The notes: generated by a model not told the origin, from the letters alone. A stretch of 64,000 nt of DNA from AP-15 sp963701815 (GCA_963701815.1 CAVPBN010000024.1:124001-188000), one strand, 5' to 3'. Shown: positions 9,505 through 19,719, counted from the first letter of the stretch. Translations and numbers: made by a program.

Positions 9505-9811
9505 CCCAGTCGAGCATCACCGTCGCCTTGTCGCCAACCGCCGCCTTGATCGCCGGCAGGGCGTCGAGCGAAGCTGGCGGCCTGGTCCAGCTGCCGTCCG
9601 CCATGGTTCGATACGACGATCCCGTCGATGCGCGTGGATCGCGTCGGCCGGGTTCAAGATCCCCCTTGACGACGAGCGGGCGCGGAAACAGCCGCCGATA
9701 GCGTTCGAGATCGCGCCAAGTCTGTGCCGCGCCGGGGTTTGGCTGCGGCCGAAAGCGATAATCTCGGCCTTGCCGCGGCCGTTCCCCACATGCGGCGCCC
9801 AGTTTTCGCGC
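9505..9811 (-). pseudogene. Fragment of alpha-hydroxy-acid oxidase gene
   Basis: About 300 bp clearly homologous to 14108-14426 of the intact oxidase gene, in the same orientation. It covers the segment from the N-W-A region through FPRPLVVKG, NPADAI and SNHGG to VMLD. It has lost about 15 bp around the AAEIGCDG segment and has several single-base shifts, so no frame survives. Both termini are missing. It abuts the 3' end of the VapC-like gene (stop at 9827). It is a remnant, not a sequencing artefact, because lesions are dense and both ends are absent. Confidence 0.8.
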
Positions 9812-9826
9812 TGGGCGGACATTCCG

Positions 9827-10249
9827 TCAGGGGGTCTCGACCGCCATTCCAAGCGCGCGGGCGGCGGCGGCCATGGCGCGATCGAAGGTGACGAGTACTG
9901 CATCGAGGCGCCGGGCGATTGCGATGTGCAGCGCATCGGGAGCAAGAAGGGTGAGGTCGAGCCGCCGCAGATAGGCCGTAGCGACCGCGACATCCCCGGC
10001 ATCGAGGTCTGTCCGCTCAGTCGAACGCGCCGCCCAAGCCTCGAAGTCGCCGATGTCCCGCCTTGCATCCTCGACTGTCGTTTCTCGGGTGCGGACCCGC
10101 CGTGCGATTGCCGAAACAAATTCGGCCGCAGCGAAATCGCTGACGATCAAGGGCTCGCGGGCCGTTCGCGCAAAATCGATCGCGTGCTGGCTCAGCGGCT
10201 CGGGCGTCAACAGCGCGACGAGAATGTTGGCATCCAGGTAAAGGCTCAC
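9827..10249 (-). CDS. vapC: PIN-domain ribonuclease toxin, VapC family
   Basis: A 140-residue PIN-domain protein, probably an RNase toxin of a type II toxin-antitoxin pair. The first acidic residue is in LYLDANILVALL, the second cluster in SDFAAAEFVSAIARR, and the C-terminal signature is DALHIAIARRLDAVLVTFD, matching the PIN acidic triad or quartet. It starts with GTG at 10247-10249, and the start overlaps the antitoxin stop by 4 bp (GTGA), indicating translational coupling. It is followed immediately by a pseudogene fragment, which suggests the module arrived at a rearrangement point. Confidence 0.88.
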   Translation of the reverse strand: MSLYLDANILVALLTPEPLSQHAIDFARTAREPLIVSDFAAAEFVSAIARRVRTRETTVEDARRDIGDFEAWAARSTERTDLDAGDVAVATAYLRRLDLTLLAPDALHIAIARRLDAVLVTFDRAMAAAARALGMAVETP

Positions 10250-10497
10250 TTCTCGCCCTCATCACGCATCTGGCGGATGAGGGTGCCGGCATCGATCTTG
10301 GCGGGAGTGCGGCCGACCAGCCTGGTGCGCAGCCATTCGATGTCGGCTTCGGTGATCGGGCGCGGCGCCGGCCGGACCGGCTTCAGCTCGACGACCGGCT
10401 CGCCGCGTCGGGTGATCACGATGCCTTCGCCCTTCAGCGCCCGATCGATCAGCTTCGACAGCTGGTTTTTCGCTTCCGCGACGCTGTGCGTGCTCAT
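10246..10497 (-). CDS. Phd/YefM-type antitoxin of the VapC-like toxin
   Basis: An 83-residue antitoxin. The N-terminal half, VAEAKNQLSKLIDRALKGE followed by ITRRGEPVVELKPV, is the Phd/YefM DNA-binding and dimerisation fold. The C-terminal half is variable and should wrap the toxin. It precedes and overlaps the toxin gene by 4 bp, the usual order. The Phd fold normally binds its own promoter, so autoregulation is expected upstream of 10497; this is an inference from the family. Confidence 0.85.
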   Translation of the reverse strand: MSTHSVAEAKNQLSKLIDRALKGEGIVITRRGEPVVELKPVRPAPRPITEADIEWLRTRLVGRTPAKIDAGTLIRQMRDEGEK

Positions 10498-10662
10498 GGG
10501 CGCAAGATAGCCATCCGATAGCTATCTGTCGAGCGGCTGGTGGAGGGCGATCGCCATGCCCCACGCCGAGCGCCGTGGATTCCGCCCGGCTGGTGTCATT
10601 ATCGTGATCTCAATTTGAACCCCTTTTTTGCGGGAGCGGCTGTCGGTGCGGGCTCGACCGTT

Positions 10663-12529
10663 ATGGACCCATCTTCGATCAGCCCTGTAGCAAAGGGCGG
10701 CGATGCCGAGCCGCCCGGACATGGCCCACGGCTGCGGTTCGATCGCTACGTGCTGGATCGCACGCGCGGCTGCCTTACCCGCGATGACGCTGAAATTCCG
10801 CTTCGGCCGAAGACCTTCGCGGTGCTCGACCACCTTGTCGAAAATTGTGGGCGGCTCGTATCGAAGGACGAGCTTTTTGCGGCCGTCTGGCCGGGTTTGG
10901 CGGTTACCGACGACACGCTGGTGCAGAGTGTCGGCGAGCTGCGCCGGGCGTTCGGAGAAGACGGCCCGCGCCTGATCCGGACGGTTCCGCGCCGCGGCTA
11001 TCGGCTGGACGCCGACGTGTCGGCGCTTGCCGCGCCAGCGGTGAACGACGCGCCGGATTCGACCGGAAATCCGGAGGAGAACGAAGCGCCGAAAGGGGCT
11101 CGCGAGCCCTCTGCGATGCGGCGTCGGGGCGCAGCTAAGCCCGCGGCCGCCGCGGTCTTGGCCTTGCTGGTCGCCGGCCTCGGGTGGATCGGTTTTGCCG
11201 ACGGCTGGCGGGCGCTCATGCTCCCCGGGTCGGCCGCCCGTTCCGGAGTTGAGCTTGTCGCGTCGGCCGAGAAGCCGACGATCGCCGTGCTGCCCTTTGC
11301 CGATCTGAGCGACGACAGCACCCGCGACTATTTGGTGGACGGCCTGACGGAAGACCTGATCAACGCGCTCGGCCGCTTTTCCGAGCTGACGGTGATGTCG
11401 TGGAACGCCGTCTTGCCTTACCGCGGAAAGCCCGCAAATCCCGGCGCCGTCTCCCGCGCGCTTGCCGTTCGGTATCAGGTGGAAGGGAGCGTCCGTCGCA
11501 GCGGCGACAAGGTGCGGGTCGATGCCCGGCTCATCGATGCATCCGGACAGGTACTGTGGTCCGCCCGCTTAGACCGGCCAGCCGCCGACGCTGTTTTCCT
11601 TGCAGGACAAGATCGCCGCCGAAATCGCCGGGAGCTTTGCGATCCGGGTGACCCGGGCCGAGCAGCGGCGGGCCTTTGCCAAGCCACCGAAAAATCTCGC
11701 AGCCTACGATCTGGTGTTGCGCGCCCGGCCGGCCTTGCAACACCCCGAACGCGGCAGCATCGCGGCGGCGCGGACGCTGTTGCGGCGCGCGGTCGAACTC
11801 GATCCGAACCTAGCCGCCGCTTATACCGGGCTCGCGGAAAGCTGGTACATCGCCGTGTCGATGGGCTGGGCGGAAGCGCCGGAGCAATTCCTCGGCCGCG
11901 CCGCGAAGGCTGCGACCAAGGCCCTCGAGATCGACGATTCCGATGTGCGCGCGCATGTCGTCCTCGGGCGGATCGCCATCTTTTATCATCGCTACGCCGA
12001 GGCGCTGTCCGAGATGGACCGCGTGATCGCGATCAACCCGAACGACGCCCATGCCCTTGCCGGCCGCGGCAACGCCTTGATGTGGATGGGGCAGACCGAC
12101 AACGCGATCGCGGCGTTGGAGGCCGCCCAGCATCTCGATCCGGAGCTCGGCCCGCTCGACCGCTTCGCCCTCGGCCTCGCCTATTACCTGAAGGGGCGTT
12201 ACACCGCCGCCATCGAAGAGGCTCGGCTCAACCTGCGCAAGACGGCCGGCGCGAACTTCAGCCGCATTGTTTTGGCGGCCGCGTATGCCGAGGCTGACCG
12301 GGCCGAAGATGCTGCCCCGGTCGTGGCCGAGATCCACCGGCTCGATCCGACCTTCGATCCGCAGCAATTCGGCAGCAAGTTCCTGAGCCCAGCCGATCTC
12401 GAAAACCTGCGCGACGGGCTGCGCAAGGCCGGCCTTTTGTCGAGTCCCGGCCAAGTGATGGACACGCGGTCTCCTATTCGAATTTCGCCGGCGAAGAGAA
12501 CGGCCGGGTGGCGTCCACGACAAACATGA
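10663..12529 (+). CDS. Membrane-bound winged-helix regulator with TolB/FlgO-like and TPR domains, frameshifted
   Basis: CadC-like one-component regulator. An OmpR/PhoB-type winged helix spans residues about 15-105 (LRPKTFAVLDHLVENCGRLV, ending RTVPRRGYRL). One transmembrane helix lies near 150-170. A domain opening TIAVLPFADLSDDSTRDYL is like the non-catalytic cyclase-associated domain, and TPR repeats make up the rest. An extra base at about 11590 breaks the frame before LQDKIAAEIAGSFAIRV. Corrected length is about 621 residues. The ATG at 10663 was chosen over a longer reading with no conserved N terminus. Its tail overlaps the convergent cupin gene by 56 bp. Target genes are unknown. Confidence 0.8.
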
Positions 12530-13090
12530 CCAGCGCATCCAGGGCGTTCGGGCCACTGCTGAAAGCCTCCATCGGCGTGCCGAGTGCCTGTCCCGGCATC
12601 GCCTGGCCGGCCTCGACCTGCATTGCGCCGCGCGGCGTCTTTTCCCCCAGCCGGCCGCTCAACACGTAAAAGGTTTCCGAGCCCGGATGGGTGTGCACCG
12701 CGCGTCTTGGCGCCCGGTGATCCGGTGGCGCTGTTGATGCGCAGCAGGTAGAGGGGGGCCGCGATCCTCGGGATCGGCCCGATCTCGGCGACCTCATGCC
12801 CGCCGGCGGTCGCGCCGCCCTTGGCGCCGAGCGTGAACAGCCACGCCTTGCCGTCCGCCTCGGCGGCCAACGAGGCGGGGCCGGCGGCGGCTCGCGCCTG
12901 CGCGAGCGTCGCGAAATTCTCGATCCGCCAATAGAGCAGCCCGGCCGGCAGCTGCTCGAGCTTCTTCTCGGCCAGCGCTTTGACGACAAATTGTTCCTGC
13001 GCCGTTGTTGCCGACGCCGTCAGCTCGGCCAACCCGAAGCGCCAGCAGCAATGCGATGGCCTGCCATGGCGCGGATGATCGCGTGTTCAT
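12474..13090 (-). CDS. Secreted cupin-domain protein, frameshifted twice
   Basis: Exported small beta-barrel protein. The N terminus (from the ATG at 13088-13090) is a signal peptide. The cupin motif is HTHPGSETFYVLSG, with metal-binding His and Glu, followed by the second-half motif PNALDALVMFVV. Extra bases at about 13037 and about 12701-12704 split it over three frames. Corrected, it has about 204 residues. Cupins of this type bind a metal and a small ligand; the reaction cannot be assigned. It lies next to a YHS-domain protein on the same strand. Confidence 0.75.
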
Positions 13091-13108
13091 GGTTCTCTCC
13101 GCACCTAT

Positions 13109-13606
13109 TTACTGCTTGGGAAGGATCGGCCGGTTGCGGGTGGCCTTATCGATGTTCTCGGCGAGGTTCTTTTGGAACAAGGCCGGGCCGGCCGGGGCCG
13201 GCTTGCCGAATACGTAGAGCTTGCCGTCGGAGATCAGCCAATTCTCCGGGTCCGCCACGACGATTTGGCCGAGGGACAGCGCCATCGCGCAATAATTGCC
13301 GAATTGCGGCGCGTAGCGCACCGGATCGGCCTTGAACATGTCGCGATGCGCGGCGTTCGCAAACTGCCAGCGGTAATCGTCCCATTGATATTCGAACTCG
13401 GGCAGTCCGCGCACCGGTTTGCCGTCGGTGAAGTAGGCGACCGGGTCATAGCCCTTGATCGCCAAGGTGGCCTCCGCCCCGGCTGCGTGCCGCCCGGTCG
13501 CGCCCAGGGCCGGGCCGGCGAGCAAAAGACCAAGCCCCCGCAGCGCCCGCCGCCGCGACAGAACGGCCGTTGGCCGCGCACCCGACAAGACCGTTTCTCT
13601 CCGCAT
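13109..13606 (-). CDS. YHS-domain secreted protein
   Basis: A 165-residue protein with an arginine-rich signal (SRRRALRGLGLLLAG) that looks like a Tat export signal. A YHS-like domain follows: LAIKGYDPVAYFTDGKPVRG, then EYQWDDYRWQFANAAHRDMF and YAPQFGNYCAMALSLG. YHS domains are linked to metal binding. The start ATG at 13604-13606 is preceded by gaggagcg. It is separated by 18 bp from the cupin gene downstream, suggesting co-transcription. No catalytic role is assigned. Confidence 0.8.
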   Translation of the reverse strand: MRRETVLSGARPTAVLSRRRALRGLGLLLAGPALGATGRHAAGAEATLAIKGYDPVAYFTDGKPVRGLPEFEYQWDDYRWQFANAAHRDMFKADPVRYAPQFGNYCAMALSLGQIVVADPENWLISDGKLYVFGKPAPAGPALFQKNLAENIDKATRNRPILPKQ

Positions 13607-13794
13607 CGCTCGCTCCTCTCCTCGATCGTCCAGCCGCGCCGGCGCGGCCGGTCACTCGGCGAGCTGAGCAGGAAGGGCGCTCAGGGTAACGAGGAAAGCC
13701 GGAGGAAAAGCCGAAATTTCACAGAGTTTTCCCGAAGCTCGATTTTCGAGGGCGCTGATCCAACTTCGGCAACCGATGAATGCGTCGGCCGGGT

Positions 13795-15058
13795 TCAGGA
13801 GCCTTTGGCGACAGCGACCGTCCGTTTGCGCGGCGCCGTCTTGCGATGCGAAGCAGTCAAACCGGCGGAATTCATCGGTTGCCGCCAGTCGTCGCGCCAC
13901 AGAAAATCGGGGCCGAGCTGGTCCAGGCTCGGGCAGCCGATCTGGGCCATGACGAGGTCGATCTCGCCTTTGAAGATATCGACCGCCTTTTTGACCCCCG
14001 GGACGCCGCCGGCGACGGCACCATAGAGGGTGGGCCGCCCGAAAAAGCAGAATTGCGCGCCGAGGCAGAGTGCGATCAGGATGTCCGCACCGCGGCGCAC
14101 GCCGCTGTCGAGCATCACGGTCAGCTTGTCGCCGACCGCCGCCTTGATCGCCGGCAAGGCGTCGAGCGAAGCCGGCGCCTGGTCGAGCTGACGGCCGCCA
14201 TGGTTCGAGACGATGATGCCGTCGCAGCCGATCTCGGCTGCGCGGATCGCGTCGGCCGGGTTCAATATGCCTTTGACGACAAGCGGGCGCGGGAACAGCC
14301 GCCGGTAGCGTTCGAGGTCGCGCCAGGTCTGCGCCGCGGCCGGCGTCTGGCTGCGGCCGAGCGCAATCGAATCCGCCTTGCCCGCCCCCGTGCCGGCATG
14401 CGGCAGCCCAATTCCCCAAGCCAGGCGCGCCGCCGTGCCTGACATAGTCGATGACCCAAGCGGGATGGGTCATCGCCTCGAGCAGGATCGATGGCTTCAG
14501 CTTCAACGCCTCCATGACAGCGCCATTGCGGACGGTCGCGAAACCGTTCCGGTAGTTTCGTTCCCGCTTGGGATGCACCGGCACGTCGACGGTCAGCACC
14601 AGAGCGCCGACGCCCGCATCGCGCGCGCGCCCGATCAGCGCATCCGAGAGGTTGCCGTCCTTGGCCGCATAGAGCTGGAACCAGACATTGTTCGGAGCGA
14701 CCCGCGCCGCCTCTTCCATGGAGGCGTTGCTGCCGCCCGACATGATGTAGGGGATATTCTCCGCCGCCGCCGCTTCGGCCAGCATCACCTCTCCCTCGCG
14801 CCGGTAGAGGCCGACACCGCCGGTCGGCGAGATCCCGAAAGGGCTCGAATAGGTACGGCCGAACACGGTCGCGGACTGGTCGCGCTTGGAAACGTCGACC
14901 AGATAGCGCGGCAGCAGCCGATGCTGATGAAACGCCGCTTGGTTGCGCGCGAGACCGCGCTCATCCTCGACCCCGCCCTCGATGTAGTCGAAGATGATCT
15001 TCGGCAATTTGCGCTTGGCCATCCGGTGCAGGTCTTCGATGTTGATCGCGTTGATCAA
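13795..15058 (-). CDS. FMN-dependent alpha-hydroxy-acid oxidase/dehydrogenase, frameshifted
   Basis: Member of the lactate/glycolate/mandelate oxidising family, which oxidises a 2-hydroxy acid to a 2-oxo acid using FMN. Family marks are IIFDYIEGGVEDE near the N terminus, SPFGISPTGGVGLYRREGE, LVLTVDVPVHPKRERNYRNG, the catalytic His in SNHGGRQLD and the FMN site LDSGVRRGADI. One extra base at about 14405 shifts the frame at NWA. Corrected length is 420 residues. Substrate is not readable. Two decayed relatives lie at 15180-16430 and 9505-9811. Just past the stop, a short NPADAFIGC-like stretch repeats part of the gene. Confidence 0.85.
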
Positions 15059-15179
15059 GTTTCATGGCCCTGATGGACCTCAAATCCGACAGATGGAGAC
15101 AATTCTACTTGTCGCCTGCAACCGACGACCCGCGGTCATTTGATCGCGCTGCCGATCGCGCGGCGGCCACAGGCCATCC

Positions 15180-16430
15180 GGACGAACGTGACCAGCTCGC
15201 ATCGAGACGCCGGGCGATGGCCCATGACAGATCGACTCGTGGAGAGGATCGAAACCGCCTAAATGTTGACCCCCGGGATGCCGCCGGCCGCACGCCCGTA
15301 GGCGTCGGCCGGCCCATAAAGACGAACTCGCTCCGAGGGCAGAGCGCGATCAGGATGTCGGGCGCGCGCCGGACGCCGCGGTCGAGCATGACGACGAGCT
15401 TGTCGCCGACCGCCAAATCCTATGACCGCAGGCAGGACGTCGAGCGAGCCCGGCGCCTGATCGAGTCTGCAAACAGGGCGCCATGGCATTCGCGTCGAGA
15501 TGCCGTCTCATTTTCGCCTTCGTCCCGCATCTCGCTCACAAGCTGACCGCATCGGCCTTGGGTTCATCTTGCGGCCGACGAGGTTGCGCGGGAAGCCAAT
15601 CGGCGATACGGTTCGTAATCGGTCGCGGCCCGGTCGAACCGGCCTCAATTCGACGACGGCTCGCAGCGGCGCGCGATGAGACCGCCTCGGCGTCGGAGCC
15701 GTTCGGCGCATAGGGCCGCCGGTTCTGGAGCATCGGCGTGCCGCCGCCATGGCGCAGATATCCGATGATCCAGCCCGGATGGGTCGTTTAAAGCCTCGGC
15801 CAGGATCGAGGGCTTCAGGCTCAACGCCTGGGTCAGACCGCCGCGGATATTGGCAAAACCGTTCCTGATGTTGCGTCGATGCTTGGATCACCGACGGCAT
15901 GTTACGGACGGGACGACAGCCCCAGGTAGGCGCCACGCCCGGCATCGAAGGGGTGAACCCCGGCAGATCATGTCTACAGCGACGGCTCGCTGGATGAGGA
16001 GGCTGGGGTAAAGTGCGTTACCGGCGCCAAGGACATCAGGCCGCATGGGGGACCCTTGCAGCCGACCCGTATCAGGCGAGCGAGGCGGTGGATACCGGCT
16101 ATCCGACATGATGTAGGGGATGTTCATCTTGGCCGCAGCCTCGGCCAGCATCAGATCGGCGCCGCGGCGGAACAAGCCGGCGCCGCCGGTCGGCGAGATG
16201 CCGAACGGGCTTGCATAACTGTGGCCGAACAGAGTTCGCGACTGGTTGCGCACCGATACGTCGACCAGATAGCGCGGCAGCAATTGGTGCTTGTGGAAGG
16301 CCGAAGTATTGGTTTCAAGGCCGCGTTCGTCTTCGAGGCCGCCTTCGATAAAATCGAACGCGATCTTCGGCAGGCGCCGCTTTGCCATCTTGTGCAGGTC
16401 TTCGATGTTGATCGCGTCGTTCAGTCTCAT
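15180..16430 (-). pseudogene. Decayed full-length copy of alpha-hydroxy-acid oxidase
   Basis: The first 110 codons (from the ATG at 16428-16430) read DAINIEDLHKMAKRRLPKIA and SPFGISPTGGAGLFRRGADL, close to the intact gene at 13795-15058. After the IPYIMS segment the frame is lost. Recognisable pieces continue in changing frames: the WVIDYVRHGG counterpart near 15745-15790, FPRNL near 15580, SNHGG-like remains near 15480, and AVGDKLVVMLDRGVRRAPD at about 15350-15416, ending near 15180. Many indels and deletions make this true decay. It is a tandem paralogue of its downstream neighbour. Confidence 0.85.
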
Positions 16431-16664
16431 CCCGCTTTGCTCCCGGCCGCGCAACGCACTGGCTGATCCTAAGGATGGCGCATTTTCTTGCCTCGCGACA
16501 ACGCAGAATTGCCGCGCGCGCAGCAGGTTCGCGTTGCGTGCAGCCCACCGTCACCCGCGCGTTGTCGGGGAACGTCGGGCGCGCCTGCCCAACTCGGAGA
16601 GGAACCAAATTTAGACGATTGGCGAACGGTACCGGCGCATGTTAGGTCGGGCTCGGAGGGATTG

Positions 16665-16853
16665 ATGTCACGGCCTCGAGCAGCAGACGATTTCGAGACG
16701 ATCCGCAGCCGCCTGGAAGAGTTGCGGCGGGAGCGGCCGCCCGAGCGATCGGCGCCGACGACCGACGCCCCCGTCGCGGGTCATCGCGGCCCCTGCGCCT
16801 GTGGCAGGAGCCTGTTCCCCGACGAATGCGACGGATCGTGCAAGCTGGGGTGA
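16665..16853 (+). CDS. Small cysteine-containing protein of unknown function
   Basis: A 62-residue open frame with a good ribosome site (ggaggg before ATG). The N-terminal half is charged and helical (DDFETIRSRLEELRRER). The C-terminal part holds four cysteines in the pattern C-x-C-x(9)-C-x(3)-C (GPCACGRS to CDGSCKLG), which could bind a metal. Many alphaproteobacteria have short proteins opening with MSRPRAADDF, none characterised to my knowledge. The stretch 16431-16664 upstream has nothing else I recognise. Confidence 0.55.
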   Translation: MSRPRAADDFETIRSRLEELRRERPPERSAPTTDAPVAGHRGPCACGRSLFPDECDGSCKLG

Positions 16854-16977
16854 AGGGCGCCGGTGGCGATTTCAGGTGCGATCGGATCAGCGCGGCGAAG
16901 TCCGAGTAATGAGGCGGCGCTGCACCATCAACCGCGTTGTTCGCGTCGCGACCCGGAGCAGCGGCAGGTCAATTCGG

Positions 16978-17877
16978 CTAAATCGGCATTCCGACTTCGG
17001 ATTGGGCGATCCTGCCGTCGGGCATGACGTGGCGACAGCGGTCGAGGTTTATCGTCATCCGTTTCATCAGCCGCCGCGCGCCCGGGTCGAACGGCGTGCG
17101 CCGGTGCATCGTGAAGCCGTTGTCCCAAAGAACCAGATCGCCGACCTGCCATTGGTGGGCGTAAACAAACTCGTCGCGGGTGGCGCTTTCGTAGACCTCA
17201 TCCAGCAGGAACAGACCAGAGGCCGTGTCCATATAATCGATGCCCACGGTCGTCGTCGAATCGAGGTAAAGCGAGCGGTCGCCGGTTTCGGGGTGGGCGC
17301 GGACCAACGCATGCGTTACCGGCGGGGTCAGGCGCCTCGCCTCTTCCGAAATTTGCTGATCCGCCTTGCGGCCATACCCCGCCAGCCGCTTCGTGTAATC
17401 GAAAATGCCGCGCTTCCCGGTGATCCGCGCCCGCAGCAGGCGCGGCAATCCGGCATAGGCAGCGCGCAAATCGACCCAGAAGGTTTCGCCGCCCTCGGTC
17501 GGCAGTTCGAGCGCATAGAGCGCCGCACCGGTGGCCGGGTTCAGCATATAGGACTGGTCGGAATGCCATTGCAGCTCGCCGTCGCCGAGCCCGCCGATCG
17601 GCCGCCCGAGCCCATCCTTCAGATTGGAGAGGACTGTCACCTCGGGTGTCGCGGGCGAGGCCCAATCGCTCCGCACGGTGCGTTCCAGCGGTCCGAAAAG
17701 AGCACAGAACGCCGCGAGTTCCGCCTCGCTCAACGCCTGGCGACGAAACACCAGGACGCCGTATTGCGCGTAAAGGCTGCGCAGCTCCGCGGCGGTTGCG
17801 TCGTCCAACCGCTCCCATAATTTGAGGCCGACGACTTCGCGAGCCAGGGTCGGATGGAGCTGTCGCGTGTCGAGCAT
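16978..17877 (-). CDS. TauD/TfdA-family Fe(II)/2-oxoglutarate dioxygenase (first)
   Basis: A 299-residue non-haem iron dioxygenase. The metal-binding His and Asp are in WHSDQSYMLN, the distal His in NGFTMHRRTPFD, and the 2-oxoglutarate-binding Arg is expected just after (RRLMKRMTINLDR). The N terminus LVFRRQALSEAELAAF is typical. The ATG at 17877 was chosen over a longer start because it places the conserved domain normally. It is the last gene of a minus-strand run with an amidohydrolase and a second TauD, spaced 54 bp. Substrates of this family range from taurine to aryloxyacetates and cannot be read here. Confidence 0.88.
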   Translation of the reverse strand: MLDTRQLHPTLAREVVGLKLWERLDDATAAELRSLYAQYGVLVFRRQALSEAELAAFCALFGPLERTVRSDWASPATPEVTVLSNLKDGLGRPIGGLGDGELQWHSDQSYMLNPATGAALYALELPTEGGETFWVDLRAAYAGLPRLLRARITGKRGIFDYTKRLAGYGRKADQQISEEARRLTPPVTHALVRAHPETGDRSLYLDSTTTVGIDYMDTASGLFLLDEVYESATRDEFVYAHQWQVGDLVLWDNGFTMHRRTPFDPGARRLMKRMTINLDRCRHVMPDGRIAQSEVGMPI

Positions 17878-17931
17878 GAGTTGCGTCCCCGGTAGTCGGA
17901 AAGGTGGAGCCGGAACCCGCGGCAAATCGTG

Positions 17932-18761
17932 TCAGGCTGCCCGGTCCCAGCCCCACCAGGCGCACAGCGCCTCGCCCATCACCAGTTCGAGGTCGCGGCC
18001 CTCGAGCCACGGCAATTCCTCAGTGAACATGGTCGCGCACTGGCGCCAGGAGCACGGCATCTTGCTGATGTCGGTGCCCCAGAACATGCGGTGCGGTCCA
18101 AACGCGTCGTAGACTTGCCGCAGATAGGGGTGCAATGCCGGAAACGGATAGGCCTCGCTCGAATAGTGCGGCACCCCGGTCGCCTTGACCGCTACGTTGG
18201 GCAACTTCGCCAATGCCAGCAGTTCCGGCATGTGGGTCATCGCCGCGGCATCCTTCAGCGTCGAGGTGCCGCCTCGGCCACCCAAATGATCGATCGTCAG
18301 GCGAAGTCCGGGGTGGCGCTCGGCGATCCGGCCCAGCTGCGTCAGCGAGTCCGTCGCCAATGCGGCGATCGGGACGCCGGCCTTTTCGGCTTCCGTCCAC
18401 AGCCATTCGAGATCGCCGTCGTACAGCCATCGCCGCATCGGATCGTTCAAGAACCCATAACGCAGGCCGAGCATGCCCGGTTGCTCGCGCCAGCCGGCGA
18501 TGCGGGCGCGCGATTCCGGGCGGTCGAGCGGCGCCGCGCCCATGATCGCGAACCGGCCGGGGTAGTTCCGCACCGCCGCAAACGCCATCTCGGTCGAGTT
18601 CGGGTCCCAGCCCGGCGGGTGGATGACTGCCGCGTCGACACCGCCCTCGTCCATCAGCGCAATCGCCTCCGCCGGGGTAAAGTGCCGTCACCTGGCGATG
18701 CGACAGGTTGCTCGGCAGATCCGCTGCCCCAGGTGTGGATCTGGGCGTCGACGATCTGCAT
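17932..18761 (-). CDS. Amidohydrolase-2 family metal-dependent hydrolase, frameshifted twice
   Basis: TIM-barrel hydrolase or decarboxylase of the Amidohydro_2 group. The start ATG at 18759-18761 gives MQIVDAQIHTWG, the metal-site strand in its variant form. The main frame shows DAAVIHPPGWDPNS, LTIDHLGGRGG and MFWGTDISKMP with the metal Asp. Extra bases at about 18720 and 18682 split the first 30 residues from the rest. Corrected length is 275 residues. It is placed between two TauD dioxygenases, implying one shared catabolic route. Related enzymes open lactones or decarboxylate aromatic acids. Confidence 0.82.
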
Positions 18762-18798
18762 CGCCTGTTCTCCTCTGATTTCCGGCCGATCGACCCGA

Positions 18799-19683
18799 TC
18801 AGACCGGCGAGGCCGCTGCTGCCGCGTCACCCGCCAGGGTGGTTCGGCGCACGTCGCGAACTTCGTTGCGGTCGAAGCGGCGCGCGCGGTGCATCGTCGA
18901 GCGGTTGTCCCACATCACCAGATCGTGCGGTTGCCATTCATGCGAATAGACGAACGCAGGTTGCGTCGCGTGTTCGGTCAGGTCGCGCAGAAACATCCGC
19001 GCCTCGGGAATGGTCCAGCCGAGGATCGCGCCGGCATGGGAGGCCAGAAACAGCGATTTGCGCCCGCTCGTCGGATGGACCCGGACCAGCGGCTGGTGCA
19101 CCGGACGAAATGCCTCGATCTCCTCGGCGGTCAGATCGGTGAAGCCGATCGCCTCGCGCGAATAGATCAGCGAATGTTCGCAGACCAACCCGCCGATTTC
19201 CCGCCGGGTGCGTTCGTCGAGCGCGTCATAGGCGGCGCGCATGTCGGCAAACTCGGTGTTCGCGCCCCAGGAGGGGATCACCCGTCCGGACAGCAGCGAA
19301 TACTTCGCGGGTCTGGGCCGGAACGAGCTGTCCGAGTGCCAGAGCCGATCGCCGAGCTTGAAAAACCATACGCGATCTTCGGCCGAGATGATGTTGCCGT
19401 CCTTGTCGAGATTGGAAAAATCGGCAATGCCCCGGCCGAGCCGCTGGTCTGCCGCCTTCCGGATATGGCCGGCCGTCGGGTAGTTCTCCAGTTCGCCGAA
19501 ATGCCGGGTAAAGGCGATCTGCTGCGCATCGGTGAGGTCCTGGTCGCGGAAGACGAGGACCGCGAATTCGTCCATGCCCGCCTCGATCGCGGCGACCTGA
19601 TCGCGACCGAGCGGCTCGCGGCAGTCGAGCCCGGAAACCTCGCCGACGAAAACCGGGTGGAGCGGATCGATGGTCGCGGACAT
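18799..19683 (-). CDS. TauD/TfdA-family Fe(II)/2-oxoglutarate dioxygenase (second)
   Basis: A 294-residue enzyme with metal ligands in LWHSDSSFRP, a distal His in NRSTMHRARRFD and RRTTL after it for 2-oxoglutarate binding. The region LENYPTAGHIRKAAD with YSLLSGRVIPSWGANTEFAD is closer to the 2,4-D/TfdA-type branch than to taurine dioxygenase. It differs clearly from the first TauD of this cluster, so it is not a recent duplicate. The ATG at 19683 follows the E1 beta gene by 36 bp, suggesting one transcript. Confidence 0.88.
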   Translation of the reverse strand: MSATIDPLHPVFVGEVSGLDCREPLGRDQVAAIEAGMDEFAVLVFRDQDLTDAQQIAFTRHFGELENYPTAGHIRKAADQRLGRGIADFSNLDKDGNIISAEDRVWFFKLGDRLWHSDSSFRPRPAKYSLLSGRVIPSWGANTEFADMRAAYDALDERTRREIGGLVCEHSLIYSREAIGFTDLTAEEIEAFRPVHQPLVRVHPTSGRKSLFLASHAGAILGWTIPEARMFLRDLTEHATQPAFVYSHEWQPHDLVMWDNRSTMHRARRFDRNEVRDVRRTTLAGDAAAAASPV

Positions 19684-19719
19684 GCTGCTTTGTCTCACTT
19701 CCCGCCGCGTTTGTCGCCG

